From Corynebacterium sp. (lineage in GTDB: Bacteria; Actinomycetota; Actinomycetes; Mycobacteriales; Mycobacteriaceae): a stretch of DNA of 64,000 bases. Made by a program: the position numbers and the translations under genes. Of the stretch, positions 1-9,961 are shown piece by piece (the stretch's first letter is position 1; every line of letters starts with the position of its first letter). Location of the stretch: positions 372,001 through 436,000 of the forward strand of contig JAUMTW010000003.1 of assembly GCA_030531005.1 (NCBI GenBank). Reading direction: 5' to 3'. The notes below the pieces were generated by a model. That model saw nothing but the letters and a program-made list of their open reading frames with translations. It had not been told where the DNA came from and did no database searches.

Positions 1-660
1 CACCAGACGGAACTGGCCGGGGTCTTGTTGAGAGTAGCCATTGAGAATAGTGGCATCTGTAGTCATGGCATCGATATTGCCTTGGCGTAAAGCTTCTGCA
101 CACGAGGAATAGGTGTCATATTCCTGCAACTGAATATTGGGCATTTGATCCTTGACCTTCTGCGCCGGGGTAGAGCCAGTTACCGAGCACAAAATTCCGC
201 GCTTGCCTAAGTCTTCGAGGGAATTGATATCAGAGTCCTCGCGCACCAGCAGCGCTTGGTTCGTCAGCAAGTAGGGGCCACCGAAATTCACGGTATTCAA
301 ACGACCCTCATTAATAGAGTAGGTCGCGGCAATCATTGCCACCTCACCATTGCGGATTAAAGTCTCGCGCTGCGATGATGGGGCTTCGCGCCATTCGATC
401 TTCGGCTTTTCCAGTCCGCGGTTTTCAGCAATAGCTTCCACAACGTAGGTGGCAACGTCCACGTCCAGGCCAGACATGCTGCCATCAACTTGACGCAGAC
501 CCAAACCTGGCTGGTCATACTTGGTGCCGATGATGACCTTACCTTCTTCAATCGAGGTCAATAGGTCGCCGCCACCACTAAAGCCGCAGGCGCTGAGCAT
601 GCTAGCGCTCAGCACCAACGTGGTAAGCGCTGCGCCAACGCGACGTAATGAGCGTTTCAT
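1..660 (-). CDS. gluB: Glutamate ABC transporter substrate-binding lipoprotein, 3' end cut by window
   Basis: Extracytoplasmic solute receptor that delivers glutamate to the GluCD permease. The 220 codons present start with ATG at 660, preceded by AAAGGA at 5 nt spacing. The N-terminus is a lipoprotein signal: MKRSLRR, a hydrophobic stretch, then the lipobox LSAC around residue 24, so the mature protein is anchored to the membrane by its lipidated cysteine. The rest matches the amino-acid binding family (SBP_bac_3), including GTKYDQPGLG, the SGLDVDVA segment and GGPYL. It lies 130 bp downstream of gluA on the same strand, as in the C. glutamicum gluABCD operon. The C-terminal part and gluCD lie beyond base 1. 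Confidence 0.93.
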   Translation of the reverse strand, partial: MKRSLRRVGAALTTLVLSASMLSACGFSGGGDLLTSIEEGKVIIGTKYDQPGLGLRQVDGSMSGLDVDVATYVVEAIAENRGLEKPKIEWREAPSSQRETLIRNGEVAMIAATYSINEGRLNTVNFGGPYLLTNQALLVREDSDINSLEDLGKRGILCSVTGSTPAQKVKDQMPNIQLQEYDTYSSCAEALRQGNIDAMTTDATILNGYSQQDPGQFRLV

Positions 661-742
661 AATAGTCCTTTCCCTGAAAGTTGCAGGGGTATTCCTAGGA
701 GAGCCGGAGTCTTGAAACAAGAATGTGCAGTGCTTTGTGCAT

Positions 743-756
743 TGCATTCCGATGCA
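743..756. other. Small hairpin between gluA and gluB
   Basis: Inverted repeat TGCAT-tccg-ATGCA in the 130-bp gluA-gluB gap. It has no T-run, so it is more likely an mRNA processing or stability element than a full terminator. It could help set the higher level of binding protein over ATPase, which is an inference only. Confidence 0.3.
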
Positions 757-790
757 GGTCGGTGTGATACGGCCGATTGGTAGGAGGGGG

Positions 791-1549
791 TTACTGGTTC
801 AAGATCTTGCCGAGGAAATCCTTGGCACGGTCGGTTTGGGGGTTGGTGAAGAAGGATTCTGGATCGGTATCCTCCAGGATTGCTCCATCCGCCATAAACA
901 GAATGCGGTCAGCAACCTTGCGGGCGAAGCCCATCTCGTGAGTAACGCACAACATGGTCATACCGGACTTCGCGAGATCAGCCATGACGTCGAGGACCTC
1001 ATTGACCATTTCAGGATCCAACGCCGAGGTGGGCTCATCAAAAAGCATCACCTTTGGTTCCATGGCCAGTGCGCGCGCAATAGCCACACGCTGTTGCTGG
1101 CCACCAGATAGTTGAGCGGGATATTTATCAGCCTGGTTGGCAATACCAACGCGATCGAGCAGTTGCTCGGCCTGTGCGTTGGCTTCTTCTTTATTCTTTT
1201 TGAGCACCTTCGTGGGCCCTAAAGTGACATTCTTGCGCACCGTTAAGTGAGGGAAGAGATTAAAGGATTGGAATACCATGCCGACTTCACTGCGTAGCTT
1301 GGCTAATTCCTTGCCCTCGGCGGGGAGGTTTTCTCCATCGATATAAATGGTGCCATCTTCAATGGTTTCCAAGCGATTGATGGTGCGACACAAGGTGGAC
1401 TTACCGGAACCCGAGGGGCCCAAAATGACGACTACCTGGCCTTGGGGGATTTTCAGGTCGATATCGCGTAGTGCGTGGTAGTCGTCAAAGTATTTTTGTA
1501 CGCCCCGCATTTCTACCATTGGGGTGGCGGAAGAGCTAGTGTGGCTCAT
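791..1549 (-). CDS. gluA: Glutamate ABC transporter ATP-binding protein
   Basis: Cytoplasmic ATPase of the glutamate importer, 252 aa. Walker A is GPSGSGKS (residues 44-51), the signature is [15 protein letters not shown], and Walker B is [12 protein letters not shown] followed by the H-loop VTHEMGFA. All are intact. The ATG at 1549 has AAAGGA 10 nt upstream. An internal ATG ten codons later (MVEMRGV) corresponds to where I recall the C. glutamicum protein beginning, so the first ten residues are less certain. It is the first gene of the gluAB(CD) operon and its promoter must lie in 1550-1791. Confidence 0.95.
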   Translation of the reverse strand: MSHTSSSATPMVEMRGVQKYFDDYHALRDIDLKIPQGQVVVILGPSGSGKSTLCRTINRLETIEDGTIYIDGENLPAEGKELAKLRSEVGMVFQSFNLFPHLTVRKNVTLGPTKVLKKNKEEANAQAEQLLDRVGIANQADKYPAQLSGGQQQRVAIARALAMEPKVMLFDEPTSALDPEMVNEVLDVMADLAKSGMTMLCVTHEMGFARKVADRILFMADGAILEDTDPESFFTNPQTDRAKDFLGKILNQ

Positions 1550-1791
1550 AGTTTCAGGTTCCTTTCTACCGCAGCAGCAAAACCTAGTGGCTTATAGGTA
1601 TAAAAAGTCATTATTCCATGGCACATGCACCTTGCGCTACTGTTAGGCCCAAGATAACGCCAGCACTTATGCAGCAGTTGGCCAGTTTTTTACTCTTTTT
1701 CTAACAACTTTTTAACTTTTGCCCACACAGACGTTGGCGTTCGGAGGATGCACCATTTTCGTACAGGTGAGGTGTCGTTTGTAGGCGTGAA

Positions 1792-3366
1792 GTGACAGCG
1801 CTACCATGGATAATCGTGCAAACTGACATTTCTGCTGTAGACCAAGCCCACGCCTTACGTACCTATGAGGTGCGTACCTTCGGATGCCAAATGAATGTCC
1901 ATGACTCCGAGCGATTATCCGGGCTACTCGAAGAAGCAGGCTACGTCCCAGCGAAAGCAGAACAAGAACCAGACCTTGTCGTCTTTAACACCTGCGCCGT
2001 GCGCGAAAATGCCGATAAGCGCCTTTATGGCACTCTTGGCAATTTGCGCGCTGTGAAGGCGCAACATCCTGGCATGCAGATTGCAGTTGGCGGCTGCTTA
2101 GCCCAAAAAGACAAGGATACCGTCGTTGAAAAGGCTCCCTGGGTCGATGTTGTTTTCGGTACACACAACATGGGGTCATTACCTGCATTGCTCGACCGTG
2201 CGCAGCATAATGAGCAAGCGGAGGTAGAAATTGTCGATGCCCTGGAACACTTCCCCTCAGTGCTGCCGGCTAAGCGTGAATCTGCATATGCCGGATGGGT
2301 GAGCGTTTCGGTCGGTTGTAATAACACCTGTACTTTCTGCATTGTGCCTTCGCTACGGGGTAAGGAAGTTGATCGTCGCCCTGGTGACATCCTGGCAGAA
2401 GTTGAAGCCTTGGTGGCGCAAGGCGTGAGCGAAGTAACCCTGCTCGGCCAAAACGTCAATGCATATGGCGTGCACTTTGCTGATCCAGAATTAGAGCGTG
2501 ATCGCTCGGCATTCTCGAAGCTTTTGCGTGCGTGCGGTACGATTGAAGGACTCGAACGCCTGCGTTTTACCAGCCCGCACCCAGCTGAGTTCACTTCAGA
2601 TGTCATTGATGCGATGGCTGAAACCCCAAATATCTGCCCACAACTGCATATGCCCTTACAGTCGGGCTCGGATAAAGTACTCAAAGACATGCGCCGTAGT
2701 TATCGTTCCAAGAAGTTTTTGAATATCTTGGCCGAAGTCCGCGAGAAGTTACCGAATGCAGCGATTACCACCGATATTATTGTGGGCTTCCCAGGTGAGA
2801 CTGAAGAAGACTTCCACGCAACCTTAGATGTCGTAGCGAAGGCACGTTTTGCCAGCGCATATACTTTCCAATACAGTCCGCGCCCAGGAACTCCTGCCGC
2901 AGAGCTGGAAAATCAGGTGCCAAAGGAAGTCGTCCAGGAACGCTATGAGCGCTTAGTAGCTCTCCAAGATCAAATTGGCTGGGAAGAAAACATCAAGCTT
3001 GTTGGCACGACCGTGGAGCTGCTCGTGCAAGCTGGTGGCGGTCGTAAGAACGATCAAACGAATCGCATGACTGGGCGCGCCCGCGATGGTCGCCTGGTGC
3101 ATTTTACACCGCAAGGTCCGGGTGTGGATGGCGATATTCGCCCTGGTGATGTCGTCGAGGTAGCAGTTACTGCTGCAAAGCCACACTTCCTTATCGCTGA
3201 TGCCGGAGTGCAGGCACACCGTCGTACGAAGGCTGGGGATATGAGTGCAGCGGGTCAAGTACCCACCACTGCACCAATCGGGGTTGGACTGGGCTTGCCT
3301 TCAATCGGTAAGCCGGCAGATGTAGCTACAATGGGCAACGGAAAGGAGTCCTGTTGTGAATGCTGA
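1792..3366 (+). CDS. miaB: tRNA-2-methylthio-N6-dimethylallyladenosine synthase
   Basis: Radical-SAM methylthiotransferase that adds a 2-methylthio group to i6A37 of tRNA, acting after MiaA (encoded 3.3 kb downstream). It is 524 aa as annotated from GTG 1792. The N-terminal domain carries the auxiliary cluster cysteines C32, C68 and C102. The radical-SAM motif CNNTCTFC gives C176, C180 and C183. A TRAM domain follows around residues 400-465. The extreme N-terminus is uncertain: no strong Shine-Dalgarno precedes 1792, and homology begins near [11 protein letters not shown] (residue 23). GTG 1816 is an in-frame alternative. The 3' end overlaps the next gene by 11 nt. Confidence 0.96.
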   Translation: MTALPWIIVQTDISAVDQAHALRTYEVRTFGCQMNVHDSERLSGLLEEAGYVPAKAEQEPDLVVFNTCAVRENADKRLYGTLGNLRAVKAQHPGMQIAVGGCLAQKDKDTVVEKAPWVDVVFGTHNMGSLPALLDRAQHNEQAEVEIVDALEHFPSVLPAKRESAYAGWVSVSVGCNNTCTFCIVPSLRGKEVDRRPGDILAEVEALVAQGVSEVTLLGQNVNAYGVHFADPELERDRSAFSKLLRACGTIEGLERLRFTSPHPAEFTSDVIDAMAETPNICPQLHMPLQSGSDKVLKDMRRSYRSKKFLNILAEVREKLPNAAITTDIIVGFPGETEEDFHATLDVVAKARFASAYTFQYSPRPGTPAAELENQVPKEVVQERYERLVALQDQIGWEENIKLVGTTVELLVQAGGGRKNDQTNRMTGRARDGRLVHFTPQGPGVDGDIRPGDVVEVAVTAAKPHFLIADAGVQAHRRTKAGDMSAAGQVPTTAPIGVGLGLPSIGKPADVATMGNGKESCCEC

Positions 3367-4006
3367 TGCCTTCGAGCCAACCGGAGCACAATCAAATGAG
3401 GCCTATGCCAAAAGCGAAAAAGAGGCTTCTAAATTCATAGATTTGCACGGCTATTACGGGCTACTCGGCACCGTTTTAGGCCTCTACCTACTGGCAATGG
3501 TATTGCCATATACCGGGGACGTGCACGGTTGGGAAGTCGTAACCCGCACTACCGATGCCGAGATCGGGATTGCAGAAACCGTTTTTGGGCTTTTTAGTGC
3601 GTTGGCTGCGGTTGTTGGTGTGGGCCTCATTTTGCTTACCAAGCGAACCGTGATTGCCAATATAACCTATTTATTTTCTGGCATTGCATTACTCGTCTCG
3701 GTATTTAGCTTGTGGATGCGCATTCAGGATTCCCAAAAAGGTGGGTCTGGAGTAGGCCCGGGCCATTTTGTCGAGATCGCCGCGATTATCGTGCTGGTTT
3801 ATACGCTCAGTCGCCTGGTCTTTTCGCGTTCTGCAGCCCAGGAAGAAGCTGCCGCGGAGCGTGCTGCGCACTTCCAGTTGGACTCGATTGGTCAAGCTCA
3901 GCAGGAAAGTAGTCTTTCGCAAGGCTTTGATACGGCTGATACGAATCCTTTGCTTATTGATGATCGACGCCAACGGGCGGCGCGTCGACACAAACCACAG
4001 CAATAA
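3356..4006 (+). CDS. Rv2732c-family membrane protein
   Basis: Conserved actinobacterial integral membrane protein of unknown function, 216 aa. GTG 3356 is preceded by AAAGGAG at 7 nt, which fixes the start. It overlaps miaB by 11 nt, so translation is probably coupled. A soluble N-terminus of about 32 residues is followed by four hydrophobic segments (roughly 36-52, 78-95, 100-118, 136-152) and a hydrophilic, Gln/Arg-rich C-tail ending RRHKPQQ. The same adjacency to miaB is known in mycobacteria (Rv2732c/Rv2733c). Family membership is by recognition and no activity can be inferred. Confidence 0.85.
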   Translation: MNADAFEPTGAQSNEAYAKSEKEASKFIDLHGYYGLLGTVLGLYLLAMVLPYTGDVHGWEVVTRTTDAEIGIAETVFGLFSALAAVVGVGLILLTKRTVIANITYLFSGIALLVSVFSLWMRIQDSQKGGSGVGPGHFVEIAAIIVLVYTLSRLVFSRSAAQEEAAAERAAHFQLDSIGQAQQESSLSQGFDTADTNPLLIDDRRQRAARRHKPQQ

Positions 4007-4037
4007 ATCAGTACCGCAAAACCAGCGGTGATCAGTA

Positions 4038-4066
4038 GTGTCGGGGAGTCTTCTCGGCACTTTTTT
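4038..4066 (+). terminator. Rho-independent terminator of miaB operon
   Basis: A 10-bp stem (GTGTCGGGGA with TTCTCGGCAC, three G-U pairs) closes a 3-nt loop and is followed by six T residues. It starts 31 nt after the stop codon of the Rv2732c-family gene. Confidence 0.75.
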
Positions 4067-4179
4067 GTATTCCGGAGGCGGTCGCAGACCCATCCGACCC
4101 AGCGTCGGCAAATTGCTAACTTTGTTTCATGGCTGCGACAAGGGGCAAAACAGGAACAAATAGGCTCAGTAGGCACAGA

Positions 4180-4218
4180 AATGGTGGGTACCAGGACTTC
4201 TCCTCGGTACCCACCATT
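4180..4218. terminator. Perfect 13-bp hairpin at the end of the DUF349 gene
   Basis: Arms AATGGTGGGTACC (4180-4192) and its exact complement (4206-4218) with a 13-nt loop. It lies 27 nt beyond the stop of the minus-strand DUF349 gene, so it is probably that gene's terminator, though the T-run is short. Together with the plus-strand terminator at 4038 it insulates two convergent genes. Confidence 0.6.
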
Positions 4219-4245
4219 ACGTATTCGTTGGGCGGCGTTTACTGG

Positions 4246-5544
4246 TTAGCGATCTTTGATGGCTTCAACAGCAGCATCCGCAAATTCTTGCCATTGCTTT
4301 GCCTGCTCACGAAATTTTTGGGCAGCAGCCTCGTTGCCTTTCTGGGCGGCATCTTCGGCCTGTTTCTCAAACTCTTTGACTTTAGCAGCGAACTGTTCGG
4401 CGCGAGCTTGTGCGTTTGGATCAGTCTTGCGCCACTGCGCAGCAGCCGCATCGCTTACCCGCTGCTCGAGGGAACGCAGACGCTGCTCGAAAGCCTTGAT
4501 CTGTTGGCGAGGAACGAAACCGATTTCCTCCCATTTTTCCTGCAGTTCACGTAGTTTAACGCGGGCAGTGTCCAAATCAAGGGAAGGGGAGATCTCATCA
4601 TCATAGAGGTTGAGTAGATCTTCCTTAGCGCGAGCATTCGCTTCGAACTCGGCATCACGAGCTTCATTCATAGCAGTGCGGGCATCGAAGAAATGATCTT
4701 GGGCGGCTCGGAAGCGCTCCCAAAGGGCATTTTCGACCTCACGTGGGGCGCGGCCAGCCTTCTTCCATTCCTTCGTCAGTTCGCGGTACTTCGCAGTCGT
4801 CTCATGCCACTCGGTAGAATCTTGCAGGGCCTCCGCCTCGGCGATGAGCTCTTCTTTGCGGCTGCGGGCATCGGCACGCTTACGATCTAATTCCGCGAAA
4901 TAGGCGCCACGGCGTCGATTGAAGGCATCGCGAGCCTTAGCATACTGTTTCCACAGGGCATCATCGGCATTGCGGTCGAATACGCGAATGTTCTTCCACT
5001 CATCGAGGATTTCGCGGATACGATCACCCGCCTCCTTCCAATCGGTGGAGTTTTCAGCCAATTCTTCGGCCTCAGCGACTAAGGCTTGCTTCTTCGCTAA
5101 CGCTTCTTTTTGTGCAGCCAATTGAGCCTCTTTGGTTTGCTGGCCGATTGTATCGGCCGAATCGATGATTTTCTTTAAGCGAGACTCGAGGTCGTCCAGG
5201 TCGCCGATGACAGTAGCAGTATCGAGTTTTGTCAGCTCGTCTTGGGCACTGGCCTTAATGCGCGCAGCATCTTCGGGGTGAGACTGCAAACGCGATTCCA
5301 GCAGCGCTACCTCGGTGGCTAGGTCTTCAAAGCGCTGTGCGAAGTGGGCGAGGCCTTCTTCAGGAGTACCGGCCTGCCAGGAGGCAATCGCGCGCTCTTG
5401 ACCGCGGTGGGTCACATAAACGGTGCCATCCTCGGCGATGCGCCCAAACTGTTGGGGATTAGCCGGGGCTGTTACTTTAGTGGCGGGTACAGGAGTCCGA
5501 GAAAACTTTGCACCTGGCCGAGGTCCTGGCTTGGGAGCATTCAC
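4246..5544 (-). CDS. DUF349 domain-containing coiled-coil protein (Rv2731-like)
   Basis: About 432 aa, Glu/Ala/Lys-rich, with an N-terminal Pro/Gly/Arg linker (PKPGPRPG) and then several DUF349 units. Each unit is a helical repeat with the pattern W-x2-[AT]...EWK, seen around ARDAFNRRRGAYFAE and AQDHFFDARTAMNEA. The family is cytoplasmic and of unknown function. Two starts compete: ATG 5556 has AAGG directly against it with no spacing, while GTG 5544 (MNAPKPGPRPG) has AAGGATGG at 8 nt, so I prefer 5544. It is transcribed convergently with miaB and divergently from the gene at 5992. Confidence 0.88.
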   Translation of the reverse strand: MNAPKPGPRPGAKFSRTPVPATKVTAPANPQQFGRIAEDGTVYVTHRGQERAIASWQAGTPEEGLAHFAQRFEDLATEVALLESRLQSHPEDAARIKASAQDELTKLDTATVIGDLDDLESRLKKIIDSADTIGQQTKEAQLAAQKEALAKKQALVAEAEELAENSTDWKEAGDRIREILDEWKNIRVFDRNADDALWKQYAKARDAFNRRRGAYFAELDRKRADARSRKEELIAEAEALQDSTEWHETTAKYRELTKEWKKAGRAPREVENALWERFRAAQDHFFDARTAMNEARDAEFEANARAKEDLLNLYDDEISPSLDLDTARVKLRELQEKWEEIGFVPRQQIKAFEQRLRSLEQRVSDAAAAQWRKTDPNAQARAEQFAAKVKEFEKQAEDAAQKGNEAAAQKFREQAKQWQEFADAAVEAIKDR

Positions 5545-5991
5545 TGCAATAACCATCCTTAAACTTCACATTGTGCTACGCGACGTAGCTGCCGAATTAA
5601 AGTCCCCGAAGTGAAAATCTTCGAGGCCTGCCCATATTGTAAACCTTTTTTCATCTTGGAGGAATATGTCGGTTCAAATAGGTTTGTAACCGTTGCGGAG
5701 TTGAAAGACACGCAATACATAAACGATGGCATGCGTATGCGGTTATGCCTCGATGAATGCGATTATCCCGTGGCATTGCGTGTGGCTTTTTCCACACCGT
5801 AAACTCTGGCTAATTCCGCTGCCCGTGGGAGGCGATTAAGCAGGGGATAAGTAAGTGAGGTCGTATGTTAGGGTAGCAACGAGATCTCTAGTAATTATGG
5901 CCTCATGATAGTGCTATAGCTTGTAGACCTAAGCTTGAGGCCGAAGCTTGAAGTGACTGTCCCATCGTGCACCCTGTTGAGAAGGATTTTT
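5545..5991. other. Intergenic region between divergent genes, no gene supported
   Basis: 447 bp between the DUF349 gene (minus) and the Rv2728c-like gene (plus). It must hold both promoters. A 63-codon GTG-initiated frame at 5611-5802 has no Shine-Dalgarno and no recognisable family, and I do not count it. Confidence 0.6.
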
Positions 5992-6702
5992 GTGCCAAAC
6001 CTGATCTTTTTGCCCAATAGTCCAGCAGTGCTGAGCGAACTGAGCCCCTCAGATGAAAGCTCTGTGGAGCTCAAAGACCGGGCTATGGCACTCGTGCGTA
6101 GCTTTTGTCTGAATCAGCAGCCCGTGGTTATCCACTACGCTGAGCACAAACGTGACTATACCGCGCTCACCGGTAGTTTGAAGGCTTGGGGTGCGCAGGT
6201 CACAGTAGCAACCGGTAATTTTTTGCCACAGCTTCTTGCCCGCTACATCCTTGAATCTGCCGGCTGGGATCCAGCAATGGTGCGAGCACGGGGATACAGC
6301 GAAACCCCAGATTTATGCACTAAGGATGCATTAGCCGCTGATGCCTTGCATGTGATGGTGCTCGATGGGGTAGCAGCACTCACAACTAAAGCGCCAAAAT
6401 ATGTACTCCCGCAAGCAGAAGCCGGCGCATTGTGGTGTCGCGAGACCCTCGGCGGTGAATTGCCGGAGCAAGCTTGGACACGTGCGCAGTTAGAACAAGC
6501 AGGTGTAGATAACGCCGTGCTGTGGCCAGCCTTGTGGCAATTACGCCATCAGACATCACAATTAGCAATGCGTTCTTTCTTTGAAGACACCACCCATGGG
6601 GTTGCCCGCCTGCTAGGAGCATGGGAAATCAATAACGAGCTAGGATCGGCGGCAGCTGTCGTAGTACCAACAGATACGCCGAAGGACAAGGAGCGTGCAT
6701 GA
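5992..6702 (+). CDS. Conserved protein upstream of miaA (Rv2728c-like)
   Basis: 236 aa. GTG 5992 is preceded by GAGAAGGA at 5-6 nt and is chosen over an in-frame ATG 57 nt upstream. The sequence has alternating short hydrophobic strands and small residues ([21 protein letters not shown]). Its position next to miaA matches the mycobacterial Rv2728c family, which database models relate to the subunit-B fold of class III extradiol dioxygenases. I see no metal-ligand pattern proving an enzyme. Its stop overlaps the start of miaA (ATGA, 6699-6702), so the two are co-translated. Confidence 0.82.
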   Translation: MPNLIFLPNSPAVLSELSPSDESSVELKDRAMALVRSFCLNQQPVVIHYAEHKRDYTALTGSLKAWGAQVTVATGNFLPQLLARYILESAGWDPAMVRARGYSETPDLCTKDALAADALHVMVLDGVAALTTKAPKYVLPQAEAGALWCRETLGGELPEQAWTRAQLEQAGVDNAVLWPALWQLRHQTSQLAMRSFFEDTTHGVARLLGAWEINNELGSAAAVVVPTDTPKDKERA

Positions 6703-7625
6703 GTTCCAATCAGCGCCCCATAGCAATTATCGGTCCAACTGCCAGTGGAAAATCTGCATTATCCATAGCTTTAGCCCAGCTACTTGATGGAGAGATCGTC
6801 AATGTCGACTCCATGCAACTGTATAAAGGCATGGACATAGGCACTGCAAAGCTCAGCATCGAAGAGCGTGCCGGTATCCCACACCACCAACTGGATGTTC
6901 TGGAGGTTACCGAACCAGCCAGTGTGGCACGCTACCAGCAAGAAGCTATTGGCGATGTCGAAGCCATACGCACTCGAAATAAACGCCCCATCTTCGTCGG
7001 CGGCTCCATGCTTTATATCCAAGCCTTAGTTGATGATTGGCAGTTTCCACCAACGGATCCTGCAGTGCGCGCTAAATATCAGCGCCGACAGGATGAAATT
7101 GGTGTTGTTGCCTTACATGCCGAGCTTGAGGCCATTGATCCTGCAGCAGCCAAGATCATTGAGCAACAAGACCCCCGCCGCATTGTGCGCGCCTTAGAAG
7201 TCATTGAGCTTACTGGGCAGCCTTTCCAGGCGAGTCAACCACCCCGCGAGAGTGCGCCGCGTTGGAATACGCATATCTTTGGCCTAGCCACGCAACGCGA
7301 CTGGATAGTGCCCCGTATTGAGCAGCGCACACAGCAGATGTTTACCGCAGGTTTTGTGAATGAAGTTCAAGGCCTTCAAACACAAGGTTTGGTGGCGGAT
7401 TCCACCGCAGGCCGCGCGATTGGTTACGCCCAAGTGCTGGCCCACTTACAGGGCGAATATGATGTAGAAACTGCGGAAGAACTCACTTGCATTGCCACCC
7501 GGAAATATGTTCGCCGGCAGCGCAGTTGGTTTCGAAGAGACCCACGCACGCACTGGATTGACGCCACCTTATCCCTCGAAGAACAGGTGAGTGCAGTACG
7601 CGCACAACTTGCAGTCAGCGAATAA
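6699..7625 (+). CDS. miaA: tRNA dimethylallyltransferase
   Basis: Transfers dimethylallyl from DMAPP to N6 of A37 in tRNAs reading UNN codons, making the substrate of MiaB. 308 aa, full length. The P-loop is GPTASGKS (residues 12-19), followed by the conserved [17 protein letters not shown], the [11 protein letters not shown] segment and a C-terminal [10 protein letters not shown] that contacts tRNA. It starts within the stop of the preceding gene (ATGA overlap), so expression is coupled to the Rv2728c-like gene. Confidence 0.97.
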   Translation: MSSNQRPIAIIGPTASGKSALSIALAQLLDGEIVNVDSMQLYKGMDIGTAKLSIEERAGIPHHQLDVLEVTEPASVARYQQEAIGDVEAIRTRNKRPIFVGGSMLYIQALVDDWQFPPTDPAVRAKYQRRQDEIGVVALHAELEAIDPAAAKIIEQQDPRRIVRALEVIELTGQPFQASQPPRESAPRWNTHIFGLATQRDWIVPRIEQRTQQMFTAGFVNEVQGLQTQGLVADSTAGRAIGYAQVLAHLQGEYDVETAEELTCIATRKYVRRQRSWFRRDPRTHWIDATLSLEEQVSAVRAQLAVSE

Positions 7626-7736
7626 AAACGCCTCGGAACCGCAACCCGATGGTGCGCTCGTTCCTACAAGATACGGACACACAGCTCACCGCTCCAACAA
7701 AAAGCAACACGCCTAAATACGAAAGAGCCTGCCCCC

Positions 7737-8609
7737 ATGAACGCCAAGACGCAATTACCACACACTATCGACTTTTATAAAGGCCATGGCACTCAAAATG
7801 ACTTCATCATCATCCCGGATGCCGATGCCAATATTGACTTAAATCAAGCATTTATTGCCCAGCTGTGTGATCGCCAGCAAGGACTTGGGGCTGATGGCGT
7901 GCTGCGAGTTGCACGCAGCCAAGCTTTAATTGCGCAAGGCATTATTGGAGATGCCGGTCAAGCTGAGTACTTCATGGACTACTACAATGCTGATGGCTCC
8001 ATTGCAGAGATGTGTGGCAATGGCACTCGGGTATTCGCCCACTGGCTAGTAGCCAATAACTGGGTGGAAACTAGCGAATTTCTCGTTGGAACCCGCGCCG
8101 GGGATAAAGCAGTGACCGTCAACCTACACAGTTATGACGCTGCGGAAGTGAGCGTGGAAATGGGCGTTGTACACACACTTGGCCATAGCACTGCGAGCCT
8201 CGGGTTAGAAGAATTCTCTGGCCTTGGTATTGATGTGGGTAACCCTCATCTCGTAGTGGTTAATTCCGCCTGGTCAGCTGAAGACATTGCAACCTTAGAA
8301 CTCGATGCACCGGGTTTCGATCAAGACTTTTTCCCTCACGGTGTAAACCTCGAATTTGCAACACCAATAGTTGATGGTGCGATGACCATGCGTGTCTTCG
8401 AGCGCGGCGTAGGGGAGACACGTTCGTGCGGCACCGGAACTGTGGCAACCGCTCGCGCTGGGCTTGCGCATGCAGGTGCGGAATACGGCGAAGTAGTCGT
8501 GAATATTCCAGGCGGCCAAGTAACTGTCACTATTGGTGAAGAACATGCGATTTTGCGTGGTCCTTCGCGCTTGGTTGCCCAAGGAGTAGTGAGCACCCAA
8601 CTGGCATAA
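7737..8609 (+). CDS. dapF: Diaminopimelate epimerase
   Basis: Converts LL- to meso-diaminopimelate for lysine and peptidoglycan synthesis, by a two-cysteine acid/base mechanism without PLP. 290 aa. Both catalytic cysteines are present: C93 in MCGNGTR and C231 in SCGTGTVA. The substrate-binding GLGADG and GNPH motifs are intact. It begins at ATG 7737 after AAAGAG, 111 bp past miaA on the same strand, and probably belongs to the same transcription unit. Confidence 0.97.
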   Translation: MNAKTQLPHTIDFYKGHGTQNDFIIIPDADANIDLNQAFIAQLCDRQQGLGADGVLRVARSQALIAQGIIGDAGQAEYFMDYYNADGSIAEMCGNGTRVFAHWLVANNWVETSEFLVGTRAGDKAVTVNLHSYDAAEVSVEMGVVHTLGHSTASLGLEEFSGLGIDVGNPHLVVVNSAWSAEDIATLELDAPGFDQDFFPHGVNLEFATPIVDGAMTMRVFERGVGETRSCGTGTVATARAGLAHAGAEYGEVVVNIPGGQVTVTIGEEHAILRGPSRLVAQGVVSTQLA

Positions 8610-8677
8610 GTCGGTGGTGCAATTCTTCAATGCTTTGAGATAACGCTAGGTCGGCACGGGATACTTGCTTACTCATG

Positions 8678-8703
8678 ATGCCTGCTGTTCATGCAGCAGG
8701 CAT
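8678..8703 (+). terminator. Hairpin after dapF
   Basis: Perfect 10-bp stem ATGCCTGCTG / CAGCAGGCAT around a 6-nt loop, 68 nt past the dapF stop. There is no T-run, so it is either a weak terminator or a 3'-end stabiliser. It sits between convergent genes. Confidence 0.4.
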
Positions 8704-8773
8704 TCGGGTATCGGTGCGCGGCATGAAGAAAGGGGGTCGAAGGGCGGTGGTAAAAGTGCGGTGCTCGGCAGGT

Positions 8774-9295
8774 CTAAGCGTTTCCAGCGTCCTCAAGTGG
8801 GGCGATGAGTGCTTTTCCAGGGCACTCATTCCAGGCATCGTATAACTTGCCCACGCGATGATCGGTCATCTGCAGCAGTTTTTCTAGTTGATGGCGTTTT
8901 AAGCGTGCATCCACGCGCGTGCTTGCCTTCTGTAAGTACTGCACTGCGTGTTGGTATTCCAAGAGCAGCGTATAAAGTGCTGGGTTACGCGTGCTTACAT
9001 TTGCCCCCTCAATGGGTAGTTGAGAGTGAAACAGTGCCTCAGCATGCTCGCTTTTTGGTGCGCTTTGGATCTCGGCGATGAGTTGTTCCAGATCTTCGAG
9101 CGAGAGCTTGATAGAACCGCGAATGGAATCAAGCTCTGGGGAGAGGTATTCCACTTGGTGGATCGCCAAATAGGCAATGAGCACGATGATGGTAGTCACC
9201 AGCCCAAAGCCTTTAAAGATGAAGCAGAGCAAAACACCACAGGCTAGCAGGCCAAGCGGACGCAGCAATGGGGTGCGCTGGTCCTGGAAAGGCAT
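8774..9295 (-). CDS. Conserved hypothetical membrane protein, two N-terminal TM segments
   Basis: 173 aa starting ATG 9295. Two hydrophobic segments (about residues 12-28 and 31-46) form a hairpin, followed by a long hydrophilic, helix-prone region rich in Leu, Glu, Gln and His (EDLEQLIAEIQ, LLLEYQHAVQYLQ, RLKRHQLEKLLQ) that should lie in the cytoplasm as a coiled coil. I do not recognise a named family. C. glutamicum has a small membrane protein at about the same position after dapF, as I recall. Function unknown. Confidence 0.75.
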   Translation of the reverse strand: MPFQDQRTPLLRPLGLLACGVLLCFIFKGFGLVTTIIVLIAYLAIHQVEYLSPELDSIRGSIKLSLEDLEQLIAEIQSAPKSEHAEALFHSQLPIEGANVSTRNPALYTLLLEYQHAVQYLQKASTRVDARLKRHQLEKLLQMTDHRVGKLYDAWNECPGKALIAPLEDAGNA

Positions 9296-9630
9296 GATAT
9301 GCGTTACTCCATGTAGTAGATGCTCTAACTAATAAAATTGGCGGGAAGCCATACCTGCTTACTTCGCTTCATTCTAGGGCACAATATGGGGGCATTATGT
9401 CAGGTAGGGTCTGCTTTTGTATCTAGTAGCTTAGAACTGTAAGGCGCACGTGTCCAAGTAACGGCAGCGTGACAATCAGTTTCAAGCTCGATTCATCATT
9501 TATTTTGCATAAAAGTCCAGGTATAGGGAGGTTTTTGGGCTCTATTTTCGATGGCATAACGAATTGCTGAAGGCTTGAAGGTAGGCGGAAAGCATCACAA
9601 TACCAAGTGCAGGAATATCGCCAATTCTCG

Positions 9631-9654
9631 GCGGTTGAATCCGCGGTTGAATCC
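9631..9654. repeat. Tandem 12-bp duplication
   Basis: GCGGTTGAATCC occurs twice head to tail, followed by a partial third unit GCGGTT. Intergenic. Confidence 0.85.
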
Positions 9655-9691
9655 GCGGTTACGCCGCGCGCACAAACCGACGTGCACAAAC

Positions 9692-9741
9692 AAAAAGCCC
9701 CGCGACATCCTGGAATAGACCATAATTTCGATGTCACGGGG
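9692..9741 (-). terminator. Terminator of the Cys-tail protein gene
   Basis: Arms CCCCGCGACATC (9698-9709) and GATGTCACGGGG (9730-9741), one mismatch, 20-nt loop. Read on the minus strand it is followed by five T. It lies about 220 nt beyond the stop of the minus-strand gene at 9962. Confidence 0.5.
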
Positions 9742-9892
9742 TTTCCTTGTCACGGGAAAAGATTATTGGGTGAGATTATCGCGGGGCTGTGCCAATATAG
9801 CGTGACTACGCGAGTATCACGGGGCTGTGCATCCAAGAATTCAATGCAGCCAGGGGTACAGGGAGCAGCATACGGATTCAGCGCTGCGGCAT

Positions 9893-9922
9893 CATGAGCA
9901 CGTAGCACATGAGCACGTAGCA
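9893..9922. repeat. Tandem 15-bp duplication
   Basis: CATGAGCACGTAGCA is present twice with no spacer (9893-9907, 9908-9922), just beyond the stop of the Cys-tail protein gene. Confidence 0.85.
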
Positions 9923-9961
9923 AGAGTCACAACCGTGTACACCAGCATCTACCTTGGAAGT

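Larger units (their letters stand above)
9296..9961. other. 666-bp intergenic region rich in short repeats, no gene supported
   Basis: The region holds a 12-bp tandem repeat (9631-9654), a terminator-like hairpin (9692-9741), two near-identical copies of TATCRCGGGGCTGTGC (9777-9792 and 9815-9830) and a 15-bp tandem repeat (9893-9922). A 96-codon plus-strand frame (9607-9897) runs through these repeats, lacks a ribosome site and resembles no family, so I do not call it. Confidence 0.6.

Noticed and set aside
2025..2690. 221-codon antisense frame inside miaB
   Set aside because: Antisense to a well-supported gene; low-complexity composition and no start signal.
5611..5802. 63-codon frame with a CPYC motif
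   Set aside because: GTG start without a ribosome site, no recognisable family, in a divergent promoter region.
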